Made by a program: the position numbers and the translations under genes. Source: Prevotella jejuni (lineage in GTDB: Bacteria; Bacteroidota; Bacteroidia; Bacteroidales; Bacteroidaceae). From it: a stretch of 64,000 bases of DNA. A model generated the notes under the pieces. It saw nothing but the letters and a program-made list of their open reading frames with translations, was not told where the DNA came from and did no database searches. The DNA is taken from contig NZ_FZNZ01000005.1 in the NCBI RefSeq assembly GCF_900187995.1, positions 62,001 through 126,000 on the forward strand, given 5' to 3'. Below, piece after piece: positions 56,708 through 64,000 of this stretch. Positions within the stretch are counted from its first letter, which is position 1; every line of letters begins with the position of its first letter.

Positions 56708-57910
56708 TTAACCTCCTATTATCTCGGTCATGGTGATGACTCTATTGTCTTTTGGATGGTAGAATCCGATGTGTACATTGCCGTTCGGCTGCCGTGCGAA
56801 GGCGTTTAAGATGTCTTGATAACGAAAGCGACTGGTGTCGTAGGCCACACAGTAGGGTTTACTCTGTCGTCCTATCTGTTGGAGTATTTCGTCATGAATC
56901 TTCATCAATTCGTCCTGTTCTGCTATACGATACTCTGCTGTCAGGGCGTTGTCGGCTGCGAGTTGTTGGCAGGCAAGCGTCATCTCCTCACTTCCCACAA
57001 AGATATAACGAGGATAAGTGCGGCTCTTTGCGGTGCGGAAGCCCAACTTCTTTCTCACGGCGTGGGCTGTGGTGCGCATCAGCGAGGCAAAGGCTTTCAG
57101 ATAGATAGCCCCCTTGATGGGCAGTCGCCACAGTGCGTTCATACCGCCATAATGCTTGCGGAAGAAGATGAGCATGGCATCATAGAAGACGTGGACATAT
57201 CGGAAGCTCGACTTCTGAGTGCTCTCTCCCTTGTAGTGGAGGATGCGCACGGGCAGATACCAGTTCTCGTAGCCGCCTTTGAGCAGTCGATAACTGAGGT
57301 CGACATCCTCGCCATACATAAAGAAATCCTCGTCTAAGAGGCCTATCTGGTCTAAGGCCGACTTGCGAAGGAAGCAGTAAGCACCGCTGACAACCTCTAT
57401 CTGTCCTGCAACCTCCCATGAGAGACCCCCCATATAATAATGTGCAAAGCGACGACTCTGTGGGAAATGCTTACACAGACCGACCATCTTATAGAACGAG
57501 ACCATCGGCGACGGTAGGCCACGACGGCTTTCTAAGGCTCGGCTACCACTGTCGTTAAGCATCTCAACACCATGTCCGCCTGCCTTTAGATGGCTGTCCA
57601 TAAAGTCGAGCGACGCACGGATAACATCCTCGCCCACAACGGTGTCGGGATTTAAGAGGAGTATATACTCGCCCTGACTCTGCCTGATTGCGATGTTGTT
57701 ACCCCCTGCAAAGCCTAAGTTATGAGCACTGGCAATGAAGCGCACAGCAGGGAAGCGGGGACGAAGATAGGCTATCGAACCATCACTCGAATGGTTGTCG
57801 ACCACAAACACCTCGGCCTCTATGCCTTCCAAAGCACGCAGCAGACTCTCTAAACACTGCTCGAGATAGTATTTGACGTTATAGTTTACGATGATAACAC
57901 TCAGTTTCAT
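56708..57910 (-). CDS. Family 2 glycosyltransferase (rhamnosyltransferase-like)
   Basis: 400 aa. GT-A fold with SVIIVNYNVKYYLEQCLESL (4-23), EVFVVDNHSSDGS (~33-45), AHNLGFAGGNNIAI (~61-74) and a metal-binding-type NPDTVV (~87-92). An acceptor-side MYGEDVDLSYRL segment sits near 200. The C-terminal ~110 residues (YIFVGSEEMTLACQQLAADN) look like a separate Rossmann-like extension not part of the core. It transfers a sugar from an NDP-sugar to a cell-surface glycan. The ATG directly abuts the stop of the membrane-protein gene upstream, so the two are coupled. Confidence 0.9.
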   Translation of the reverse strand: MKLSVIIVNYNVKYYLEQCLESLLRALEGIEAEVFVVDNHSSDGSIAYLRPRFPAVRFIASAHNLGFAGGNNIAIRQSQGEYILLLNPDTVVGEDVIRASLDFMDSHLKAGGHGVEMLNDSGSRALESRRGLPSPMVSFYKMVGLCKHFPQSRRFAHYYMGGLSWEVAGQIEVVSGAYCFLRKSALDQIGLLDEDFFMYGEDVDLSYRLLKGGYENWYLPVRILHYKGESTQKSSFRYVHVFYDAMLIFFRKHYGGMNALWRLPIKGAIYLKAFASLMRTTAHAVRKKLGFRTAKSRTYPRYIFVGSEEMTLACQQLAADNALTAEYRIAEQDELMKIHDEILQQIGRQSKPYCVAYDTSRFRYQDILNAFARQPNGNVHIGFYHPKDNRVITMTEIIGG

Positions 57911-58363
57911 TTACTCATGCTCAGGGTTGTCTAAGGAACATTCATGCTCGCATCGCTTCTTACTGGGATAGACGAAGAAGAGACTCAACGCCAATATCAC
58001 AGCGAGATAGAAGAAGCTCACGGCATCGCCAAAGGCATAATAAAAGAAGATGTTGGCTATCATTGGCAGACAGAGTAGCATCAGACGGACGCTACCCCAC
58101 ACAAGGAGCTTACGACTGACATGGCTCTCATCCGACTGCAAGAGTGTCTGCACGTAGCCTATCTTGAAGAGGAAGAGGGCAAGAGGGATAGCGGCAAGGG
58201 TCAAGAGTTGCATCAGGAATTGCAGACTGACCATCTTTGCGCTCTCTATGTCGGCCCAGTTGCCTGGTAAGACAAGCCGAAGTTCGTACACTCCAATGAT
58301 TATCAGCGTGATAAGACACGCACCATAAAACTCCGAAAGGAGTATTTTTCTTGTTTTATCCAT
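57911..58363 (-). CDS. Conserved-position membrane protein, four helices, function unknown
   Basis: 150 aa with four hydrophobic helices (about 10-30, 48-68, 86-108, 112-132) and charged termini ending in CEHECSLDNPEHE. No recognised family motif. It sits between recR (8-bp gap) and the glycosyltransferase (0-bp gap), so it is translated with them. A link to envelope glycan assembly is only an inference from the neighbour. Confidence 0.75.
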   Translation of the reverse strand: MDKTRKILLSEFYGACLITLIIIGVYELRLVLPGNWADIESAKMVSLQFLMQLLTLAAIPLALFLFKIGYVQTLLQSDESHVSRKLLVWGSVRLMLLCLPMIANIFFYYAFGDAVSFFYLAVILALSLFFVYPSKKRCEHECSLDNPEHE

Positions 58364-58371
58364 AGGTTTGT

Positions 58372-58980
58372 TTAAGATTCAAGCGGGGTGCGGTTTAGGA
58401 TACTACGCCCTAAGGTCACCTCGTCAGTATATTCAAGTTCGTCGCCAACAGAGATGCCGCGTGCGATAACCGATAGCTTCACACCCGTCCCTCGCAGCTT
58501 GCGTGAGATATAGAAGTTGGTCGTGTCGCCCTCCATCGTACTGGCTAAGGCAAGGATAACCTCCTTCACTGTGCCGTCCTTGACGCGTTCTACGAGCGAG
58601 TCTATCTCTAAGTCGTTCGGACCAATGCCGTCCATCGGTGAGATAATACCGCCTAAGACGTGATAGAGGCCGTGGAACTGCTGGGTATTCTCTATCGCCA
58701 TGACGTCTTGCACATTCTCTACTACGCAGACCACTGAGCCGTCGCGACGTGGATCGGAGCATATTCCGCAGACATCATCATCGGAGAGGTTATGGCATAC
58801 CTTGCAATATTTCACGTCATGTCTGACCCTTACTACGGCATCGGCAAAGCCATCCACATCGGCAGCCGACTGTCGGAGCAAATGCAAAACAAGGCGTAGA
58901 GCGGTCTTACGCCCCACACCTGGCAACTGTGAGAAAGCCTCTACGGCCCGTTCTAAGAGTTGGGAAGGATACTGTTGCAT
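58372..58980 (-). CDS. recR: Recombination mediator protein RecR
   Basis: 202-aa DNA-repair protein of the RecFOR pathway, helping load RecA at gaps. Helix-hairpin-helix [20 protein letters not shown] (~16-36), Cys4 zinc finger [16 protein letters not shown] (~58-73) and Toprim domain [16 protein letters not shown] (~83-98) with GTEVTLGRS-like C-terminal strand ([17 protein letters not shown]). Length is normal. First gene of a four-gene minus-strand run. The 167 bp upstream hold a large hairpin and no obvious promoter. Confidence 0.97.
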   Translation of the reverse strand: MQQYPSQLLERAVEAFSQLPGVGRKTALRLVLHLLRQSAADVDGFADAVVRVRHDVKYCKVCHNLSDDDVCGICSDPRRDGSVVCVVENVQDVMAIENTQQFHGLYHVLGGIISPMDGIGPNDLEIDSLVERVKDGTVKEVILALASTMEGDTTNFYISRKLRGTGVKLSVIARGISVGDELEYTDEVTLGRSILNRTPLES

Positions 58981-59065
58981 GCTTTTTACGATTCTCTCTG
59001 ACCAGAGAGACGAAGGGAAGGAACTACCGTGGCAATCCGTTCCGCTGGTTTCTAATAGTCGTATC

Positions 59066-59120
59066 AGCCATCGGTCGACAAGGGATATACGCTCGGCCTA
59101 TCCCCTGCCGACTGATGGCT
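59066..59120. repeat. 22-bp near-perfect inverted repeat between recR and the outer-membrane protein gene
   Basis: AGCCATCGGTCGACAAGGGA.. (59066-59087) and its counterpart ending GACTGATGGCT (59099-59120) pair over 22 positions with three mismatches, two of them G-U on the minus strand, around an 11-nt loop. No T-tract either side. Confidence 0.6.
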
Positions 59121-59147
59121 ATTCATCTTACAGGCTTGTCTATCTGA

Positions 59148-59642
59148 TTAATCATCAAAGAGATAGATACCCAAACCTATCTTCAAACCAATCGTTGAAT
59201 AGTCATGATCCTTAAACGACTGGTCAAAGTAGATAGCAGGCTCTATCGTCACCGAACGGTTAACGAAGAAGGCATAACCCAACTCAATGCCTGGCATGAG
59301 GTCGTTATAACTATGGTTGGCATGGAGCAGTTTCACACCAGCACCCAAGTAGAGGCCGTTCTGTGTGATGTAATAGCGTCCACCAACTCCCACACTGATA
59401 TGGTCGGCAACAGCCTCGGAGCCATTATGCACCGCATCGACATTAGCCAGTACCATCACATTGTCCCATGGGAAATAACCCGCCTTAGCCTGTACGCCTA
59501 AGTTTATACCGTCTTGACCATTATAATGCAAGTCGAGTCCTGTCAGAGAAGCACCCAAATAGCCCTTCCCCTCTTGGAACTGTGCGGACGCACAAAGGCT
59601 TACCATCATTGCTGCAACGAGCAGCATACATCTTTTTATCAT
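59148..59642 (-). CDS. Small outer-membrane beta-barrel protein
   Basis: 164 aa. Signal peptide (MIKRCMLLVAAMMVSLCASAQ) then alternating amphipathic strands with Gly/Tyr/Asn turns (YLGASLTGLDLHYNG, VGVGGRYYITQNGLYLGAGVKLLH, IGLKIGLGIYLFDD). The C-terminal strand ends in an aromatic-acidic pair. This fits an eight-strand OmpA/OmpW-like porin fold. A TACCTTTG -7 box lies at 59717-59724 on the minus strand. Role unknown; likely structural or adhesive. Confidence 0.8.
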   Translation of the reverse strand: MIKRCMLLVAAMMVSLCASAQFQEGKGYLGASLTGLDLHYNGQDGINLGVQAKAGYFPWDNVMVLANVDAVHNGSEAVADHISVGVGGRYYITQNGLYLGAGVKLLHANHSYNDLMPGIELGYAFFVNRSVTIEPAIYFDQSFKDHDYSTIGLKIGLGIYLFDD

Positions 59643-59716
59643 TCCTTTAATATGCTTATAAGTTATACTTTAAGATTGACAAATAATTCTATTACGTTTC
59701 TGTCAACATTCTTAGA

Positions 59717-59724
59717 CAAAGGTA
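59717..59724 (-). promoter_or_regulatory. Possible -7 box for the outer-membrane protein gene
   Basis: TACCTTTG on the minus strand, 75 bp before the ATG. The -33 region is not convincing. Confidence 0.4.
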
Positions 59725-59819
59725 AGGATAATATTTGGATAAAGGAAATAATTGACATTCTTTATAAAAATAGGTGTTGAATGTTGGGTGTTGGGTGTTG
59801 GTACTGGGGCAAAAGATAG

Positions 59820-59983
59820 CGGCCCCTCCCCCAACCCCTCCCCCGCAGGGAGGGGCGTGATATGTGAGGTTACCCCTATTGGCCTGCTGATAGAAGGAGA
59901 AAGGCTGCTAAACATTTGGAGGACATGTAGGGGTATCTCGGTAATCACTCCCCTCTCCATTCGGAGAGGGGCTGGGGGTGAGG
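59820..59983 (+). repeat. Family B compound element
   Basis: C-rich block (CCCCTCCCCC-AA-CCCCTCCCCC) and GGGAGGGG arm, flank GTGAGGTTACCCCTATTGGC, a ~60-bp spacer, flank AGGGGTATCTCGGTAATCAC, second hairpin CTCTCC-ATTC-GGAGAG. A family A right-end fragment follows (59985-60028). Confidence 0.8.
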
Positions 59984-60056
59984 CTCCAGAACGCCTCCGG
60001 CATACAGATATCACAGAGCGTTATAGCTATTGTAAATACTAATATAGATAGTAAAT

Positions 60057-60260
60057 AATCATTACAATCAGACGAGCAAAACACTCTCACGTAAGGGCTA
60101 TAACGTTACCTGCAATAATTTTGTTAACCTTCAACAAATCAGAATGTTACAAAGAGGATTTGAGAACATGCCCTTCTTGCTCGTAGAAAACGCCCTTCTT
60201 GACGCAAGAAAGGCATGTTTTCGAACGTAGAAAAGCCTCTTCTTGTAGCATACTCAGTCT
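60057..60260 (+). repeat. Family C element
   Basis: AATCATTACAATCA flank, CTTCAACAAATCAGAATG, then GAGAACATGCCCTTCTTG and CAAGAAAGGCATGTTTTCG as an inverted pair. Closest to 8731 and 21579. Confidence 0.75.
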
Positions 60261-60309
60261 TTTCTCGAAAAAAGAAGAGAGTTCTCTATAAAATATCTTG
60301 ACATTTTCT

Positions 60310-60830
60310 ATTTACATGGTTAGTACTCTATCTCTCAAAGAGGACCTTTCTTTCTCTCACGAAGGACCTTTCTTTCTCTCACAGAGAAACACAGAAGAAC
60401 AGAATTCACAAAGGCCCACAGAGACATTAAGTCAACCGATAACACAGAGCGTTACAGCTAATGTTAGTTGAAAGGCCTCTGTGTTCTCTGTATGCCGAAG
60501 GCCCTCTGTGGGTTCGAAACGTGCGCAAAAAGGCTCTGTTAACTCTGTGAGTTCTGTGAGAGAAAAACTCCCCAGCGAATCTCATAGGCCTTATCTCATC
60601 GAGTGGCTGCGTTATATTTCTCACAGAAAAACACAGAAGAACAGAACACACAGCATTCCACAGAGACATTAAGTCAACCGATAACACAGAGCGTTACAGC
60701 TAATGTTAGTTGAAAGGCCTCTGTGTTCTCTGTATGCCGAAGGCCTTCTGTGAGTTCGAAACAGTGCGCAAATGGGTTCTGTTAAATCTGTGAGTTCTGT
60801 GAGAGATAAAACTACCCACGACTCCTATTG
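60310..60830 (-). repeat. Family A: about two elements, reverse orientation
   Basis: Left ends read CACAGAGCGTTACAGCTAA at about 60427 and 60687. The GACATTAAGTCAACCGATAA constant and TATGCCGAAGGC constant occur in both. Confidence 0.8.
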
Positions 60831-60836
60831 GCAGGC

Positions 60837-60900
60837 CAGTAGGGGTAACCTCACATTTCACTCCCCTCCCTATGGGGGAGGGGCAAGGGGGAGGGGCCGG
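60837..60900 (+). repeat. Family B hairpin with G-rich run
   Basis: TAGGGGTAACCTCACATTTC flank, CTCCCCTCCC/GGGGGAGGGG, then GGGGGAGGGG after three bases. Confidence 0.75.
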
Positions 60901-60989
60901 TCGGGGAAGGGGGAAAAGCCAGCTGCGGTTGGGGTGAGGTCACTGTGCACTCTGTGAGAGACAACGTGTTTTTATCATCGAAACCATTT

Positions 60990-61025
60990 AAAAAAAAGAA
61001 ACGGCCGAGCACACGCTCTACCGTT
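60990..61025 (-). terminator. Intrinsic terminator of the candidate ncRNA
   Basis: AACGG..GAGC and GCTC..CCGTT (61000-61025) form a stem with a 2x2 internal loop; on the minus strand TTC and eight T follow. Confidence 0.7.
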
Positions 61026-61207
61026 ATCTCCGAATAATTATCGTCTCGCGACGCTAATGTATCTACAATCTTTACCTAAAATATAACTAAAAACCTAAAT
61101 CTATTACTAACCTAAACAAATCTTCTTTCTGTATGAATAATCCTGAGCAATCTTTTTATTACCTGTAAAGACTAAACCTTGTAACCAGATAATTTTCTCT
61201 TGAATTA
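60990..61207 (-). ncRNA. Candidate ~215-nt structured ncRNA (possibly 6S-like)
   Basis: A TAACTTTG -7 box (61213-61220) starts it and an intrinsic terminator (60990-61025) ends it. Nothing coding lies between. AAATTATC near the 5' end can pair with GATAATT near the 3' end, CTTTAC with GTAAAG inside that, and a CGTC-GCGA-GACG tetraloop hairpin closes the 3' side. A long mostly single-stranded purine/T interior would fit an RNA-polymerase-binding 6S-type fold, but this is a guess. The -33 box is poor (TTTG at 25-nt spacing). Confidence 0.6.
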
Positions 61208-61212
61208 CGATG

Positions 61213-61220
61213 CAAAGTTA
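61213..61220 (-). promoter_or_regulatory. -7 box for the candidate ncRNA
   Basis: TAACTTTG on the minus strand, matching TAnnTTTG. Confidence 0.5.
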
Positions 61221-61364
61221 GCAATAATACACATAACTTGCAAGTCAAACGACATAAATTATCTCTTTATCGACTAATTATTGACTTATATCAAACAATA
61301 AGTCCGCCTCTTGTAGTACGCTCAGACCGATTCTGAGCAGCACCACAAAGGGCGGACAAACATG

Positions 61365-61781
61365 TTATCGACGGCGGCGCCTAATCTCTAAACGCATCGG
61401 GTCTTGTATCTTTGCATCGACAATCAACTGCAGGTAGCGTTCACGGAGGGGCCCCACTCGCACGTTCTTGCGTGCCCGAACGGATGATACCACAGACGAG
61501 GGATTGCACGGGACACGCACGTGAAGCACACGACAGATGTGCCACACAATCGACTGAAAGTCCATCAACCGACCCTGCTGGTCGGTCAGCTGACCTGTCT
61601 CCCATACAATGTGAGCAAGTTCGATGAGGTCGCACTTCAGTCCTGTCCAATACAGTCCTTCTTCTTCGCTCCTATTGATAAGGTCGCAGAAGTTATTCAC
61701 GAGCTTTCTTATTAGCTGTTCCTCGTCCTCTTGACTCCAGAGGTGAGTAGTCTTCATCATAGTTTTCGCTCTTTTCATCAT
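61365..61781 (-). CDS. Orphan RteC C-terminal-domain-like protein
   Basis: 138 aa. The segment YWTGLKCDLIELAHIVWETGQL (~42-63), followed by DFQSIVWHICRVLHVRV and VRARKNVRVGPLRERYLQLI, resembles the C-terminal half of RteC, the regulator of CTnDOT-type conjugative transposon excision. The N-terminal half of RteC is missing and no tra, mob or integrase gene is in the window. It may be a domesticated regulator or an element remnant. The Arg-rich end (LEIRRRRR) suggests nucleic-acid contact. A -7-like TATCTTTG lies about 160 bp upstream. Assignment rests on pattern recognition; start could be Met1, Met2 or Met8. Confidence 0.65.
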   Translation of the reverse strand: MMKRAKTMMKTTHLWSQEDEEQLIRKLVNNFCDLINRSEEEGLYWTGLKCDLIELAHIVWETGQLTDQQGRLMDFQSIVWHICRVLHVRVPCNPSSVVSSVRARKNVRVGPLRERYLQLIVDAKIQDPMRLEIRRRRR

Positions 61782-61944
61782 TGCTTTTAGTGTTTTTGAT
61801 TGTTATATAACTGTGTTTCATCTATCTGCCTCCTCGTTTAGTCGTGACACTTTGTAGGTCAGTAGGAGAAGTCGGCGAGCGGCAGTGGCATCGTCCCTCA
61901 CCGCAACAGCCTACTGGGGAGAAGACTGTTACGTAAGGTTGCTG

Positions 61945-61979
61945 CAAAGATAAATGATGCTTGTGCAATAAATGTTCAA
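61945..61979 (-). promoter_or_regulatory. Possible promoter of the RteC-like gene
   Basis: TATCTTTG (61945-61952) with TTGA 23 nt upstream; the spacing is longer than ideal. A short CTTTTCG-CAT-CGAAAAG hairpin lies in the otherwise featureless 61980-62150. Confidence 0.4.
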
Positions 61980-62149
61980 TGCCGAAAAAATTTTACTTAA
62001 ATAATCGTAACGGGGGAAGAAGTTCACGAGTTGACGAGTTGAAAAGTAAGTAAGTTATATGTGCTGTGCATCATCACGTCCGCTTTATATATTCTTTTCG
62101 CATCGAAAAGGCCCTTCCACCACTCTCATCCAATCGCTGAGGTCGCCAC

Positions 62150-62720
62150 GTGGGGAGGCTTGTTTCTCACAGATAAACATTCTTTCTCTCACAGAGGGTG
62201 CACTCTATTTCTCACAGATAAACATTCTTTCTTTCACAGTGGGTGCGTTCTTTTTCTCACAGAAAAACACAGAAGAACAGAACACACAGCATTCCACAGA
62301 GGCCTTGCGGCCGGCAGATATCACAGAACCTTACAGCCATCTTTGGCAGTAACGCTCTGTGAACTCTGTATGCCGGAGGCCTTCTGTGGGCTCGAAACTG
62401 TGCGCCAAAAAGCTCCGTGAACTCTGTGTGCTCTGTGAGAGATAAAACTCCCCAGCGAGTCACATGTGTCTCATCTTTTAGAGTGGGTGCGTTCTATTTC
62501 TCACAGAAAAACACAGATGAACAGAACACACAGCATTCCACAGAGGCCTTGCGGCCGGCAGATATCACAGAACCTTACAGCCACCTTTAGCAGTAACGCT
62601 CTGTGTACTCTGTATGCCGGAGGCGTTCTGTGAGATCGAAACTGTGCGCAAAAAGGGTCTGTCAAATCTGTGTGCTCTGTGAGAGAAAAAACTCCCCAGC
62701 GTGAGATAAAAATCCCCACG
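62150..62720 (-). repeat. Family A: two to three elements, reverse orientation
   Basis: Two near-identical halves start CACAGAGGCCTTGCGGCCGG, a variant end not seen elsewhere, around 62292 and 62534. The GACATTAAGTC constant is replaced there. Confidence 0.8.
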
Positions 62721-62736
62721 CGCTATGTAAGCAGCC

Positions 62737-62862
62737 TAATAGGGGTAACATCACATACCACTCCCCTCGCCATTCGGAGAGGGGTTGGGGGTGAGGCTAA
62801 GCCAGTAGGGGTAACCTCACATATCACTCCCCTCGCCATTCGGAGAGGGGCTGGGGGTGAGG
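62737..62862 (+). repeat. Family B: two hairpins in the same orientation
   Basis: Two direct copies of TAGGGGTAACCTCACAT-type flank plus CTCGCC-ATTC-GGAGAG. Elsewhere paired copies are inverted. Confidence 0.75.
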
Positions 62863-63189
62863 CCTCTGTGATTTCTGTAAGAGAAGGAACTGTCCTGCTT
62901 TTTTATCATGTTACTTTTTTGTCGCCAAATAACGCTCTTCATGATACGAAAAAGGTTACTAATCTGTCGCACCACAGGATATTCACTTGTCTTATAACAC
63001 GTTACAAAGACAGATAAAAAGGCCAAATAAAGTGGGAAACAAATTAGTAACCGATAAAAGAACACTATAACAAAGCAAAAACAAGATAATTGTAAAGAAA
63101 AGAGACAACACACCCCTCTTTCCTCCCCAGCCGTCGCCTTGCACCTCCCTATTTGTCGACAAAACAGGAAAAAGCCTCCCTTATTGTCG

Positions 63190-63260
63190 CACATAAGCTA
63201 CGATACTGTCGAAGAAAACCTCCCATGAAGTCGCACATAACCTACGTTTGTGTCGGTCGA
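63190..63260 (+). repeat. Short direct repeat GTCGCACATAA-CTACG
   Basis: GTCGCACATAAGCTACG and GTCGCACATAACCTACG about 40 bp apart, with related TGTCGCCAAATAA and CTGTCGCACCAC words from 62920. Nothing else is recognised in 62863-63306. Confidence 0.5.
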
Positions 63261-63306
63261 CAGCTTCGCAACCATCTGTGATAGAATGAGATACAACCAA
63301 TCAACT

Positions 63307-63515
63307 AAGTCTTATAAGTGACCGATAACGACTGTCTAAGTTCAAGACGGGTGTGTTGTCGAAGCATTTTAAGTATAAGATACACCACACATCCAAGTCT
63401 TCTAAGCAGCCGATTACGATTGTCTAAGTTCAAGACAGGTGTGTTGTTGAAGCATTTTAAGTATAAGATACACCACACAACCAAGTCTAATCGGCAACCG
63501 CTAACGGCTGAACAG
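63307..63515 (+). repeat. 88-bp tandem repeat, 2.4 copies
   Basis: Units start at 63307, 63395 and 63483 with AAGTCT. Each holds TCTAAGTTCAAGACGGGTGT, GAAGCATTTTAAGTATAAGA and TACACCACAC. It lies just beyond the smalltalk gene's 3' end. Confidence 0.8.
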
Positions 63516-63544
63516 ACTCAAAACGAGGGAGTTGTGGGCACAGA

Positions 63545-63637
63545 CTACATACAAGAAGTAACGCCCAAGGTGGTTGCCAACGCTGTAAGAATAGTGATAA
63601 GAATATGCAAAATATTCTTCCAAACTGGTTTATTCAT
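63545..63637 (-). CDS. Smalltalk-type 30-aa protein
   Basis: 30 aa: a basic start (MNKPVWKNIL), one hydrophobic stretch (HILITILTALATTLGV) and the ending TSCM. This is the pattern of the 'smalltalk' small proteins found next to HU-like genes in Bacteroides and Prevotella. Function is unknown in the family. The neighbour upstream on the same strand ends in an HU-like Lys/Gly/Pro/Thr tail, which fits the usual pairing. The amidase gene often found after this pair is missing; an 88-bp tandem repeat is there instead. Confidence 0.75.
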   Translation of the reverse strand: MNKPVWKNILHILITILTALATTLGVTSCM

Positions 63638-63911
63638 AATTGTAAACAATGGTTTTGAACAATTCCTCCATACTTGTCGACGCACGTCACGTCACAAGAA
63701 ACGCCCTAACACGCTCATAACGAACGGACTACACCGACACAGCACAGGCAGAAACTGTAAGGTTATTGACGATATAATAATAAGGATCGGAGGAGCTTCG
63801 TCGGTTCTCCCCCACCCCCTTTCGCTCGGTTGTGACCGTCATTCATCGCTCAGTATCAACTACTTAGCAATCCAGAACGGTCACTACACCCATTGGCTCA
63901 AGCCTCATCGA

Positions 63912-64000
63912 CTACGCATGAGACTCGCCCGTCGGGGTAGACTCACCAGCCACAGGACCCGCTGAAGGCGTTGAGGTCTTGTCCTTACCGCCCTTCTTGC
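63912..64000 (-). CDS. C-terminal tail of a probable HU-family DNA-binding protein (5' part outside window)
   Basis: 29 codons before the TAG at 63912-63914, reading KKGGKDKTSTPSAGPVAGES then TPTGESHA. Low-complexity Lys/Gly/Ser/Pro tails of this kind end the long HU-like proteins that sit upstream of smalltalk genes. The DNA-binding domain itself is not visible, so the identification is by context. The 274 bp between this stop and the smalltalk ATG hold nothing recognised. Confidence 0.5.
   Translation of the reverse strand, partial: KKGGKDKTSTPSAGPVAGESTPTGESHA

Noticed and set aside
63318..63965. 215-codon plus-strand frame
   Set aside because: It runs through the 88-bp tandem repeat and antisense to the smalltalk gene and HU-like tail; composition is not protein-like.

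Overview
The window looks like chromosome of a Prevotellaceae (Prevotella-type) member of the Bacteroidota. This is inferred from SusC/SusD and TonB-receptor loci, promoters of the TTTG-N19-TAnnTTTG type, the Bacteroidota order of ATP synthase genes (atpD-C-orf-B-E-F-H-A-G), lipoproteins, a 'smalltalk' small protein beside an HU-like tail, an RteC-like protein and the absence of obvious Shine-Dalgarno sites.

Layout: 1-2222 5' part of a secreted sialidase (minus strand). 2379-7726 a translationally coupled restriction-modification pair (Eco57I-type adenine methylase, then a GIY-YIG-like/DEAH helicase). 9745-20059 a glycan-foraging block, all minus: FucP-type sugar transporter, GH2 beta-galactosidase, GH95 alpha-L-fucosidase and a secreted protein. 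With the sialidase these would strip sialic acid, galactose and fucose from mucin-type or milk-type glycans. 22687-24839 a second R-M pair (D12-class methylase plus putative PD-(D/E)XK nuclease). 26706-35127 the F1Fo ATP synthase operon with pfkA upstream. 35664-36581 an Abi_2/HEPN protein followed by a candidate sRNA. 38303-42534 a TetR / TonB-receptor / lipoprotein operon with a terminator-like hairpin in its leader. 44433-52748 a SusC-SusD-metallohydrolase-DUF4302-BACON operon. 54917-56170 gene relics and two tRNA-Asp. 56186-58980 recR with a membrane protein, a glycosyltransferase and an acetyltransferase. 59148-59642 a small outer-membrane protein. 60990-61207 a candidate structured ncRNA. 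61365-61781 an RteC-like protein. 63545-64000 a smalltalk protein and the C-terminus of an HU-like protein.

The most unusual property is the intergenic DNA: roughly a quarter of the window is gene-free and packed with several dispersed families. (A) ~240-bp elements built of TCTGTG/CACAGA words with terminal inverted repeats. (B) BIME-like C/G-rich hairpin pairs with conserved flanks and recurrent G-quadruplex-capable runs. (C) elements centred on a GAGAACATGCC..GGCATGTTCTC palindrome. There are also tandem arrays of 44, 66, 88 and 132 bp. No transposase for any of them is in the window. All functional calls rest on reading the sequence; no database search was run.
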